DNA of 42,697 nucleotides, taken from an uncultured Verrucomicrobia subdivision 3 bacterium. GTDB lineage: Bacteria; Verrucomicrobiota; Verrucomicrobiia; Limisphaerales; UBA8199. Of this stretch, positions 23,501 through 33,000 are shown in pieces. The stretch's first letter is position 1. Each line of letters begins with the position of its first letter. A program made the translations under genes and the position numbers. The notes below the pieces were generated by a model. It was not told the DNA's origin, did no database searches, and worked only from the letters and a program-made list of their open reading frames with translations. The DNA is taken from assembly GCA_903913865.1 (NCBI GenBank), contig CAIWMU010000121.1, forward strand, positions 1 to 42,697, read 5' to 3'.

Positions 23501-26464
23501 ATGAAACCATTCTTCAAATTCCAATGCCTCCTGCTGTTGCTGGTCGGCACTCCAATCCTGACCACAGCCGGGTCCCGCGATGCCGCCGCTGTTTTTTATG
23601 ACGCCATACCTGGACAGAACCGGGAGTTTGCCGGACAACTTGTGCAACAGGCGGCGGGGGCCGGTTACACGGCGGAATTGATCAGCCTCGCGGAGCTGAC
23701 GAACAGCGGCCCCGCAGGGCTGGGTCGGTTCGGGTTGCTGATTCTGCCGAATGCACGTTCGCTTCCACTGGCAGCCATCGCGAGTGTGGAGGAGCATCTC
23801 AAGGGCCGGGGGAATGTGCTCGCGCTCGGCGTGCCCGCCTGGCAGACGGGCCTGTTCCAGATCGGCACAAACTGGCTTGGCCGGGAGGAATACGAGGCGA
23901 TCCTCGACAGACAGCCTGCGGCAAAAATCCTGGAAGATTTTTCCAAGGCGGACCTCGCCCGGTGGAGCCACAACGCCGACCGGAGCCCTGCACCGACCCG
24001 GCTGGAACTGGTCCCTGAGAAACCGGATGCTGCGCTCCATGTCGTTGTTGAGAAATACACGGGCTGGGACACGGTTGGCAGTCCCCTTCTGACTGCCCCA
24101 TTTCCCGGCGGCCACACTCTGACAACCTTCCGGGCCAAGGGAGGGTCCCAAACCAAACAGCTCAGCCTCGAGTGGACTGAGAAGGATGAGTCCCGATGGA
24201 TTGCCACCATCGACATCACTACAAATTGGCAATCCCACGCCCTGCCCCCTGAGGCCTTCAAGGCCTGGCAGCCGCCAGCAAGCCGCCAGCGGCCCGGGGA
24301 CAGATTCAACCCCGCAAACGCTGTCCGGTTCACAGTTGGGATCGCCATGACCCACACGGCCAATCAGGGGGAACGACATGAATATTGGTTCGATGATGTG
24401 GGCACCGCACCAAGCCCCTTCGGCGACGCAGTCGTGCCCGGTCGTGAACCGCTCCCCCATCTGGAGGGGATTTGTCCGGATTACCTTGTGTTTCCGATCA
24501 CAACCCCCACCCGGCTCCAGACCCCCGATGGAATCGGGCTGGTGGGACGGGAGGCCGGTCCATCACAGCCCGCAGGCAGCCTGCTGGCATTTCATCCACG
24601 CTCACAGGGGGCGGGCCATGATCAGCAGCGGCCCTGGCGCTGGCAGCCACTGCTAGAGGCGCGCGATGCCGATGGCACCTACCGGGGGGCTGTTGGCCTG
24701 TGGCGGGCAAATCTCCTGGGCCCATGCGCGGGAAGCATCTGGGCCACCTTCACACCGGACAAACCGGCTTTTTACCAGACCCGGCAGATGCAGGCGCTCC
24801 TTGGGGATACCCTTTCCACGATGCGGCGGGGACTGTTCCTAAAGGACGGCGGCAGCCAATACTTCACCGTTTTTGAGGATCAGGAAGTTCGTCTGGGAGC
24901 AACCGTGGTGAACTTCGGCCAGGACCAGGAGGCGAAAATTCAGATCCGCGTGGAAACGCCCGGCGGGCGTCGAACCCTGCATTCCACGGCATGGGTAAAC
25001 CAACTGAAGGCGGGCACAGGCCGGACGGTTGAGAAAGTCTGGAAACCGGAGGTCTGGCCCAAGGACGGTTGCCGGGTGACGGTTGAACTCCTGCAACAGG
25101 GCAGGGTTATCGACAGACTTTCCCATGAACTGAACGTCTGGAAACCCAAAGCGCACCCGGATTTCATCGTCGCGACCAATGGCGGCTTTCTGCTGAAGGG
25201 CAAACCCTGGAAGGCGCATGGCGTCAATTACATGCCTTCGACAGGGATCGGCCTGGCGAGCGACTATTTTGAAAACTGGGTCGGGCTCGGGGCGTATGAC
25301 CCGGAAGTCATCCAGCGGGATCTGGAGCGGGTCAAGGGGATGGGCCTGAATGCGTTGAGCGTCTTCATTTATCACCAATCGCTCAAGGCCCAGCACCTGC
25401 TCGATTTTCTTTACAGGTGCGAGAAGCTCGGGCTGAAGGTGAACCAGTCCCTGCGCCCCGGAACGCCTATGGAATTCCGGTGGGAGGAGATGCGTTCCCT
25501 GATTGAGTATTATCGCCTGGCACAGAACGACACGGTGTTCGCCTATGATCTTGCCTGGGAGCCGTGCCATTTTGACCCCGCTTTCCAGCGGACACATTAT
25601 CCGCTTCCGTGGAACAAGTGGGTGATCCAGCATCACGGCACAATGGCGGCTGCAGAGGCGGCCTGGAGTTTTCCCGCACCACGACTGGGCGGTGCTTTTG
25701 ATGTTCCCGCAGGGGAGCATGTGGTCAAGGACGGCCCCTGGCGGAAAATGGTCGCCGACTACCGCCAATTCCTGGATGAGTGGACCGGCCAGCATTATGC
25801 CGAGGCGCGGCGGCTGGTTCGCAGTGTGGACCCGCACCACCCTGTGAGTTTTCGCATGACCACTGCCGGGGATCCCACCCATCTCTGGGCCGAGATGCTG
25901 CCTTATGACTTTTACGGATTGGCGCAGGCGGTGGACATTTGGGAGCCGGAGGCCTATGGGCGCATCGGCGATTGGGACCGGGTGAAGCCGGGCCATTTCA
26001 CCGCCGCCTATGCCCGGCTCTGCAACCCCGCCCTGCCTCTCATGTGGGCGGAGATGGGCAACAGCGTCTGGGACATGTCCACCATGCAACCCTCCGCTGA
26101 GAAACTCGCCTTCAATGCCGGTTACTATGCCAGCTTTTACAAAATGATGATCCAATCCGGGGTGGATGGGGTGTTTTTCTGGTGGTATCCGGGTGGCTTC
26201 CGCCTCTATGAAAACAGCGACTATGGAATCATCAACCCGGACGGCACAGACCGGTCCATCAGCAAGGTCATCCGAACTGAGGGTTCGAGATTTGTGAAGG
26301 CACCCAAACCCAAATCGCCCGACTATTGGATCAGCGTGGACCGGGACCGGGACGCGCGCGGCCTGAATGGCATCTACGAGACTGCGAAAGAGGAATACTG
26401 GAAGGCGATTCAGGATGGCCGGCGGCCGGGCCTGAAATGGGCGAGGTCGCCCGGAACGAAATGA
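23501..26464 (+). CDS. Large secreted clan GH-A-like glycosidase
   Basis: This is a 987-residue exported protein. The signal peptide is followed by a Rossmann-like domain (about 25-125, AAVFYDAIPGQNREF... GRGNVLALG) resembling glycosidase trimerisation domains. Beta-sandwich regions lie to about 545, and a (beta/alpha)8 barrel starts near GGFLLKGKPWKAHGVNYMP. Candidate acid/base is E687 in AYDLAWEPCH and candidate nucleophile E851 in LMWAEMGNS, the positions expected in clan GH-A. The residue before E687 is Trp instead of the usual Asn, so mechanism or specificity may differ. The frame is open further upstream, but the ATG at 23501 has the signal peptide. Its stop overlaps the next gene by ATGA. 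Confidence 0.78.
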   Translation: MKPFFKFQCLLLLLVGTPILTTAGSRDAAAVFYDAIPGQNREFAGQLVQQAAGAGYTAELISLAELTNSGPAGLGRFGLLILPNARSLPLAAIASVEEHLKGRGNVLALGVPAWQTGLFQIGTNWLGREEYEAILDRQPAAKILEDFSKADLARWSHNADRSPAPTRLELVPEKPDAALHVVVEKYTGWDTVGSPLLTAPFPGGHTLTTFRAKGGSQTKQLSLEWTEKDESRWIATIDITTNWQSHALPPEAFKAWQPPASRQRPGDRFNPANAVRFTVGIAMTHTANQGERHEYWFDDVGTAPSPFGDAVVPGREPLPHLEGICPDYLVFPITTPTRLQTPDGIGLVGREAGPSQPAGSLLAFHPRSQGAGHDQQRPWRWQPLLEARDADGTYRGAVGLWRANLLGPCAGSIWATFTPDKPAFYQTRQMQALLGDTLSTMRRGLFLKDGGSQYFTVFEDQEVRLGATVVNFGQDQEAKIQIRVETPGGRRTLHSTAWVNQLKAGTGRTVEKVWKPEVWPKDGCRVTVELLQQGRVIDRLSHELNVWKPKAHPDFIVATNGGFLLKGKPWKAHGVNYMPSTGIGLASDYFENWVGLGAYDPEVIQRDLERVKGMGLNALSVFIYHQSLKAQHLLDFLYRCEKLGLKVNQSLRPGTPMEFRWEEMRSLIEYYRLAQNDTVFAYDLAWEPCHFDPAFQRTHYPLPWNKWVIQHHGTMAAAEAAWSFPAPRLGGAFDVPAGEHVVKDGPWRKMVADYRQFLDEWTGQHYAEARRLVRSVDPHHPVSFRMTTAGDPTHLWAEMLPYDFYGLAQAVDIWEPEAYGRIGDWDRVKPGHFTAAYARLCNPALPLMWAEMGNSVWDMSTMQPSAEKLAFNAGYYASFYKMMIQSGVDGVFFWWYPGGFRLYENSDYGIINPDGTDRSISKVIRTEGSRFVKAPKPKSPDYWISVDRDRDARGLNGIYETAKEEYWKAIQDGRRPGLKWARSPGTK

Positions 26465-28923
26465 ACCGCCTGTCGAAAGGTCAGCTACGATGCGCGGGAG
26501 CGGCCTTCCGGGCATCGGTCCTTCTCTGCTTTCTGCTTCTCCCTGCCCCGGTCATCAGGGTGGGGGCGACGGAACTCATCACCCAGGAGGGGGCGCCCTA
26601 CACATACCAGGAGGCCAACTGGCGGGCCGGCAATTACATCCAGAGTCTGTTCTACAGTTCCTCCAGCCTCCCGGCACTCAGTGAGAATTTCATCGGGATG
26701 GAGGCGGGCGTCCCGCACCGCCAGCCGGATCTATACTACATCGGCAACACAGGCCTGGATCTGCTGGCGTATTGTGAAGAAGCCGAATTCACCCCGGTGG
26801 TTCGTCTCGAGCTGATCAAGAAGCTGTTCAAAGCCATGAGCGGTTCCCGCTACGAGGATGCGGATGCCCTCTGGTTGGTCTATTCAGGCACATCCCGGCA
26901 GACCTCGTTTCTGGTCCCGTGCGGAACTGCGTTTCCGCCGTATCCGGCCAGCCGCCTCATGGCGCGCAATTTGCCCGATACCGGCCCGGAAAATCTGGCT
27001 CTGGTGCATCCCCTGATCAAAGTGGCCGGCCAATGGCAGGATGCTGGCTCCGCCTCCCGGTTTGTGGATGCGAAGAACAATGTGCTGGATGAGCGGGAGG
27101 GCTCCTTTACCACACAGCGGGATTACTTCTGGTCGGGTGGCACGGAAGGCAGTGTCGTGGGGAGGGGTTGGAGGGGGAATGCCGACAGGATGCTGGAACT
27201 CACCCTTTCGGCTCCCGCAGCGACGAACCGCGAGGCAGCGCAACTGGTTTTCTCCAGCCTTACAGATCCACACATGGGCTTCAGCGCACCCTATCCAACG
27301 CTTGTGCCCGAGACCGTGCAGCTGCCCGATGGCACCGAAATCTCCGGGAGGGACTTGGTCATCGAAAACCCCGGGTTTGACCACCTCATCATTTATACAA
27401 AGGACGTGGCGGGAAAGGGTTTTGAGTATCAGAATGCCATGCTGTTTGCCTGGAAGCAGAAGCCCTCGAAAGTCACTGTCCTGTGGGGTGGAGCAGGCTC
27501 ATCCGTGAGCCATGAGGCCTATGCCGGGACTGAGGGAATCACAGACCGGCAGAAGGCGGGGGTTTCCGGAGGTTACCACGAGGTGCTTATCGAATACGGC
27601 GGTCAGGAGGCTCTTTCCTGTATTCATTATCTGGAACGTTTCCAGGGGGTTGATCCCTCCCTTTCACTGCGCCACCTTCACAAAATCGCGACCAACATGC
27701 TGGCCCGGGGAATGGTGGGAAAGCCCGGTTACCTTTCCACGGAAAGCAGCTGGCTCGAGGAGCCGGTCAGTGCCCTGCCTGCAGCCGCCCGTATTCTCAC
27801 CAAATATGACCGGGAGGAGGATTCTTTCGGCGGGGACATGGCCGCCGATGCGGTTCGGTATGCCTCCCAAATTGTCGAGGATCGAATGGCGATGTGGAGG
27901 AGGGGGCGAAAGTCCTCGAACACCCATGAGTATGTCAGTGGTGCCTATTACATGTCCCTCCTGCACTCCCTGCCGGGGAGGTTCCACAGCCTGGAGAAAT
28001 CGAACCACTACAGGGAACTGATGAACATCTGGGCGGGGGCAATGGTTGCAAATCATGAGACAGGCCCCCGTACGATGATCTCCATCTGGAGGGCTTTCGA
28101 GGCGACCGGCAACGAGGCCTACAGAAAACTCTACGAGGAGGGGCGCGCCCGGTTCAAAATCAGTGATTCCACGGGGCTTGAAATTGGAGGCCAATGGAAA
28201 GACCCGACCTGTTTCTACGATTATGGGGATGTGCTGGGGGCCCTGGGGAGGCGCGGCTCAGCGCAGGATGCCCGGGACATCCAGTCGCTTGTGACCTACC
28301 TGACAGCCCAAAAGCGCTGGACCGACAACGGCTACATGGGCTGCTGGTGGGAGGTCACCGTGGAGAACCACAACTACTTCGGCCGCTGGTGCAAAGGCCT
28401 GGGAATGGAGAAGGCACCCAAGCAGATCCTGGGCATCAGCGAGTTTCCTGTTTATTACAAAGCCGGGGATAAGGTCGTGGTTGAGCGCCGGAAATCGCCC
28501 CCCCTCTACAATCCTTCCTATTGGGATCCAACGGTGATGAAGAGCGCCCAACCGCTGCTTCCGAACCAGGCGGCACGATCCATCCTGTTCCGGATCAACA
28601 ACATCCTCCTCAAGAGCGATTACCAGAACAACTGGTGGTCCGGCACAAGGAGCGCCTCCGCACGAACCTCCCTCGGGAAGATCACCGAGAATGTGGGGCA
28701 GATTCTTGCCCAACTCGAAGCGGGATCAGCCCGCACTTCCGGCAAGGCAGATGTCCAACGCCTGTTGAAGGAGTGCGACACCCTGTTTCAGGCGGCGGCG
28801 AAGGAGCTGGAGCCGGAGATAAAAATCGATGGCAGGACCTGTGCGATCCCGATTAATCCGGGGTCGGAATTGGGGGCCTGCAGGAACAATTTGGACTACC
28901 TGCGGAAGCTCCTGGGTGAATAG
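26461..28923 (+). CDS. Large secreted protein of unrecognised family, probable lyase/hydrolase toroid
   Basis: This 820-residue product has a clear signal peptide (about 1-36). No family is recognised with confidence. The N-terminal part is beta-rich (VPETVQLPDGTEISGRDLVIENPGFDHLIIYTKD). The part from about 390 to 690 is helical with aromatic loops such as SSNTHEYVSGAYYMSLLHSLPGRF, DPTCFYDYGDVLGALGRRG and TDNGYMGCWWEVTVENHNYFGRW. This resembles alpha/alpha-barrel polysaccharide enzymes, in which such Tyr/Trp/His/Glu clusters line a sugar cleft. The ATGA overlap with the preceding glycosidase implies coupled translation, so it probably acts on the same substrate. It may be a new or uncharacterised carbohydrate-active family. 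Confidence 0.7.
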   Translation: MNRLSKGQLRCAGAAFRASVLLCFLLLPAPVIRVGATELITQEGAPYTYQEANWRAGNYIQSLFYSSSSLPALSENFIGMEAGVPHRQPDLYYIGNTGLDLLAYCEEAEFTPVVRLELIKKLFKAMSGSRYEDADALWLVYSGTSRQTSFLVPCGTAFPPYPASRLMARNLPDTGPENLALVHPLIKVAGQWQDAGSASRFVDAKNNVLDEREGSFTTQRDYFWSGGTEGSVVGRGWRGNADRMLELTLSAPAATNREAAQLVFSSLTDPHMGFSAPYPTLVPETVQLPDGTEISGRDLVIENPGFDHLIIYTKDVAGKGFEYQNAMLFAWKQKPSKVTVLWGGAGSSVSHEAYAGTEGITDRQKAGVSGGYHEVLIEYGGQEALSCIHYLERFQGVDPSLSLRHLHKIATNMLARGMVGKPGYLSTESSWLEEPVSALPAAARILTKYDREEDSFGGDMAADAVRYASQIVEDRMAMWRRGRKSSNTHEYVSGAYYMSLLHSLPGRFHSLEKSNHYRELMNIWAGAMVANHETGPRTMISIWRAFEATGNEAYRKLYEEGRARFKISDSTGLEIGGQWKDPTCFYDYGDVLGALGRRGSAQDARDIQSLVTYLTAQKRWTDNGYMGCWWEVTVENHNYFGRWCKGLGMEKAPKQILGISEFPVYYKAGDKVVVERRKSPPLYNPSYWDPTVMKSAQPLLPNQAARSILFRINNILLKSDYQNNWWSGTRSASARTSLGKITENVGQILAQLEAGSARTSGKADVQRLLKECDTLFQAAAKELEPEIKIDGRTCAIPINPGSELGACRNNLDYLRKLLGE

Positions 28924-28959
28924 GCAGAGGAGCTTCGGAAATCATCCGGAATGCGGGTG

Positions 28960-28977
28960 ACCCCAATCCTGAGGGGT
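28960..28977 (+). terminator. Weak terminator-like hairpin after the glycosidase operon
   Basis: ACCCC (28960-28964) pairs with GGGGT (28973-28977) around an 8-nt loop and is followed by TGCTTTGGCTT. The stem is short and the T-run is poor, so this is only a weak candidate. Confidence 0.25.
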
Positions 28978-29061
28978 TGCTTTGGCTTGGCTGAAACGGG
29001 CTGAAATTCTGTGCGGGATCTGTGCAAATTCCGGCCGGATGCTCAAAATTCCCAATAAAAA

Positions 29062-29135
29062 TGGCTGTCCGGCATGGATTCGAACCATGACAAAGAGCTC
29101 CAAAGACTCTTGTGCTACCATTACACCACCGGACA
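29062..29135 (-). tRNA. tRNA-Gln (anticodon TTG)
   Basis: The minus strand folds into a complete cloverleaf. The acceptor stem is TGTCCGG/CCGGACA, the D arm is GTGT-loop-GCAC, the anticodon stem is AGAGT/GCTCT with loop CTTTGGA giving anticodon TTG (34-36), and the T arm is CATGG-TTCGAAT-CCATG. The discriminator is G and an encoded CCA end follows at 29064-29062. Body length is 71 nt before CCA. The next bases TTTTTATT just after the CCA probably help terminate transcription. It reads codon CAA and, by wobble, CAG. Confidence 0.97.
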
Positions 29136-29255
29136 GTTCGGAATTACGATAGCTTTTTCAGGGGGTTGGTGCAAAGGAAAACTATTCCGTGCCCGTTCAC
29201 CCAAAAAAGAGTGCGCGACAAGGCTCGGGTTACGATCTAATATGTCTGGCACAAT

Positions 29256-29723
29256 ATGAATTTGGACCCGTCACAACGCAGCAAGGTGGCCGAGTGGATC
29301 GGCCAGGGAATGAAGCTATCGGAAATTCAGAGCCGTCTGGCCTCCGAGCTGGACCTGCGCCTGACTTACATGGAAACCCGCATGCTGGTGGATGACCTGA
29401 AGCTGACACCCAAGGATCCGGAGCCTGCAAAGCCCAGCATCCTGACCCAGACCGCCGCAGAAGCCGCCGCGGCACCGATTCCCGAACCGGAGGCCGAACC
29501 CGCCGCCACAGAGCTTTCGGTGACCGTGGATCAATTGACCCGGCCCGGCTCCATGGTGAGTGGCAAGGTTGTTTTCAGTGATGGACAGAAGGCCGAATGG
29601 TATCTGGATCAGACCGGTCGGCTCGGGTTGGCACCCAAAACGCCCGGCTACCGCCCGGGACCGCTGGATGTCCAAAAATTCCAGATGGCGCTGGAGGCTG
29701 AACTCGGCAAACTTGGGTTATGA
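29256..29723 (+). CDS. Small conserved-looking protein with HTH-like N-terminus, function unknown
   Basis: The product has 155 residues. Residues 1-50 (RSKVAEWIGQGMKLSEIQSRLASEL and LTYMETRMLVDDLKL) look like a helical, helix-turn-helix-type segment. An Ala/Pro/Glu-rich linker (about 58-85) follows. The C-terminal domain (about 86-155) has VSGKVVFSDGQKAEWYLDQTGRLGLAP and FQMALEAELGKLGL, suggesting a small beta domain with a helix. No known family is assigned. The ATG of the next gene overlaps its stop (ATGA), so the two are coupled. A regulatory or adaptor role is possible but unsupported. Confidence 0.75.
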   Translation: MNLDPSQRSKVAEWIGQGMKLSEIQSRLASELDLRLTYMETRMLVDDLKLTPKDPEPAKPSILTQTAAEAAAAPIPEPEAEPAATELSVTVDQLTRPGSMVSGKVVFSDGQKAEWYLDQTGRLGLAPKTPGYRPGPLDVQKFQMALEAELGKLGL

Positions 29724-30025
29724 GCGAAACAAAACAGAATTTGACGGTGGTCGCCCTGATAAAGGCCCGCCCTGGAAAAGAAGCCGATGTGCGCCGGGAG
29801 TTGCTCTCCCTCGTGGACCCAAGCCGCAAGGATGCAGGGTGCGTGAATTATGACCTGCACGAGTCAACGGAGACTCCGGGGCAGTTCATGTTCCACGAGA
29901 ACTGGACCAGCAAAGCCCTTCTCGATGCGCATCTCGCCAAGCCAGACTTGCAGGCTGTGCTGGGTCGTGTCATCCAACACGTTGCCGAGCCGCCCCAGAT
30001 TCTCCTTTATAACAAGCTCGCGTAA
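29720..30025 (+). CDS. Antibiotic biosynthesis monooxygenase (ABM/YgiN-like) domain protein
   Basis: This is a 101-residue single-domain dimeric alpha+beta-barrel protein. Typical features are the opening strand LTVVALIKARPGKEADVRRELLSLV, then GCVNYDLHES, FMFHENWTSKALLDAHLAKP and the final strand. Family members oxidise quinols or other aromatics without cofactor or act as small scavenging enzymes; the substrate here is unknown. The start overlaps the stop of the preceding 155-residue protein by ATGA. It ends 32 bp from the convergent GH2-like gene. Confidence 0.88.
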   Translation: MSETKQNLTVVALIKARPGKEADVRRELLSLVDPSRKDAGCVNYDLHESTETPGQFMFHENWTSKALLDAHLAKPDLQAVLGRVIQHVAEPPQILLYNKLA

Positions 30026-30057
30026 GGCAGCGAAACGCCCCTCCTCCCTGCCCCGCC

Positions 30058-33000
30058 TCAGCGGAGCAGGTCGAGGCCGGGATCCAGAGGCAGTGTGCCC
30101 AGGGTGACGGGACGGTAGATGCCGCCCGCTCCATACCAGTCGTGCACGCGCACGGCGATGGTATTTTTGCCCGCCTGCACGGCCCCCTCAAGATCGTAGC
30201 TCTTCTTTTCGGACAGGGCATCCTTGTGCGTCGCAAGGTCACCTCCCTTGCCCAGAAACCGGCCATTGACGTAGAGTTCGTAAATGTCGTCCACCCCCTC
30301 GAATGACAGATACACCTTCCTCTGGAGCCATGCCTGCGGGATGTCCACCTCCAGCCGGTACCAGGCCCAGCCATCCAGCGCGGGGTAACCCTGGGACTCC
30401 CACCAGCCACCGATTTTGATCTCCTTCCATTCCCCCGCCCCGGAGGCCAGCTCCCTTTGGTGCCAGCCGTTCGTGAGTCCCTCATTCTTTGGATCCGGGC
30501 GGAATTGCCACACCCGCTCAACGAGATTGGTCTGCTCCGCTTGAAGGGAGGATTTCAGGTAATCCCAGACTTTCGCATCCAGGGTGCGGGACGGGGGTTC
30601 CGGGCGCTGCAATTGATTGATCAACTCGCGTAGCAACCACGGGCCTGCCGCGCCGGCGTTTGCGCTGTGGCCGAGAGTGGTCACGAGGAGCCGACCCTTC
30701 CCGACTTGTGTCGAAAAGGCCAGACCATGCGTGCGCACCGCAGGCTGGTCGTGGGTATCCCATAGCAGCAGCAGCGGCTCGAACGATTCGAGATGGGGCA
30801 GGCCTGGAACAACCGGCCCGGCGAGGTCAAAGTGCTGCAGTTCCAGCAGCAGTTCCCTCGGAACCCTCTCCAAAAGACGGCTGTTGGGAACGACGGGCGC
30901 GCCGCGCAGAAACCAATGTTCGCTGGTGCGGAAGCTGTGCTTCTCCCCGCTGGGCAGGAACAGCACACGGGCACCCGCTTCAAGAGCCTGAGCCAGCTGG
31001 GCATCAAATTTTGTCGCCACAATGATCCCGGGCGCGGCCTGAACCGGTTGTGATTCAGTCCCAGGCAATCCGGCAAAAAGCGAGCGGATGGAATCACCGG
31101 TTGCACTGGAATGAAAATCAATCGCACTGGCGAGGGGTTCCGGCTTTGGAATCACCCACACGGGCCATTCATTGCGGATGACCCCGTTTGAGCTGGTCAA
31201 TGTCGCGGAGAGCAGGAGCCTGTAGGGGCGATCCGCGGACTCGAGAGAAAAATCCTCGTCGGCAATCGTGGCCAGAGTGCCTTTAGTCTGGACGATCTTA
31301 TCGATGACACGTTTGTGGATGGGCTGCTCCCGGGAGCCTCCGTTCCAGGTGGGCTGCTTTTCGAGGGTGATCTCCATCGTGCCACCGTTGATTGCCTTGG
31401 CACCGAAATGGCTCAACAGGATTTCGGCATGCAACGGTTCACCTGCCTGGAATGAGCGCCGGTCGTTTGCTGTCTTGAGCAGCAGCATGCTTTCCCCGTG
31501 CCAGGCCCATTCCTGCGGAGTCCACTTGGGCCGGCCCAGATAATCCACCAGACCCATGCTGGCGTTGGGGATGTCCCGGATCACACTGATGGTGTAGCCC
31601 GCATAGGGCATCTCCCGCCGGAAGGCCTCCACCTGGAACTTGCGCATCAGCAGGCCATAATGGAGAGAATCGGGTCCAAGTGTGGACAGGGCGGATTCCC
31701 CGCAGAGTGGCTCCAGCCGGGTCTGCCACGTGGCGGTGGCATCCAGCGGGCCCGGGCCCCACCAAGGACGGTTCGTCCCCAGTTTCGCCAGGATGGCAGG
31801 ACGATCAATCCATGTGTCGGCGGCGATCGCCTCGCCAAGCACGAGCGGCTTGAGACCGTGCGCCCGGATGTGCTCCTCAAACCCGGCGAGCGTTTTCACC
31901 CAGGTATGATTGTTACCATAGGGATGATCGTCATAGAAATCATGGACCCGGTTCCACCCGATCCAACTGGAATCGTCCTCCACTAGCGCGCCCGGCACGA
32001 GTTGATGGGCCAGATCATAGAGGCTTTGGATGACCTCCAGCTGGGCCGAGGGACCGGTTTCACACGTCAGGCTGCGCAGGATGGCGGAGGGATGATTCCG
32101 GTCGTAGCGGAAGAACTCCGCAAACTCCCCGCGCAAGGCTGGCAGAAACTTTTCCGTCATGTTGGGATGCCAGGTGGGATATTCCATCCAGGTCAGCATC
32201 CCCACCTCATCGGCCAGCTCGAGGCAGCGTTTGGGCGGCAGCCAGAGACAGAATTTCATCAGGTTGAACCCTTGCGAACGGGCCAGGTCGAACTCCGCCT
32301 TCCAGACGGCTTCCCCCGGGTTCGGTGCCACCTGCGGCGGCGAATAACCCCAGTTTAGAAGGCCCCGGACGCTGAGGGGACGGCCATTCAGCCGGAATTC
32401 TGAACCAAAGGTTTCAATCCTGCGGAAGCCCGCCCGGGTGGTGAATTCATCCGCAGGGGAGGATGGAAGGGTCATCCGCACCTCATACAGCACCGGGTTG
32501 GTGGGCTCCCAGCATTCCGCCGCGGGAAATGGGGCGCGCCCCTTGAGCACCTGTCCGTCCCGCTGAAATTGTGTAGCCAATGGCACCCATCCCGTGTCCC
32601 CGCGCCGACGGATCTGCACCACGGCCTGGGTGACAGATTGCCGGTCATCGTTCAGAAGGGGAATCTCCAGCTTCAATTCCCGGGACACGGGATCCCCAAT
32701 GGCGAGCAGTTGGAGGTCATCAATGGAAATCTCGGGAACGACCACCAGATCCACCCCCTGCCAGAGCCCGCCGAAGTGTGGGGCAATGATGGGCAGGAAT
32801 CCCTGCGTGTTATGCCCCACCTTTTCATTCAGGCGCACCTTGATCTGCAGCGGCTGCCCTGCGGGAGTGGCGCGCAACACCGGGGTGATATCAAACCGGA
32901 ACGGGGTCCATCCCCCAAGATGCGATCCAAGCCGTTGCTCGTTGCACCAGACCTCCGCCTCTGTGGCCGCAGCCTGAAACTGAAGCAACACCCGGCAACC

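Noticed and set aside
24839-26515. Long open frame (558 codons) on the minus strand
   Set aside because: It lies entirely opposite the clan GH-A-like gene. It lacks domains or a signal and arises from high third-position GC in the real gene.
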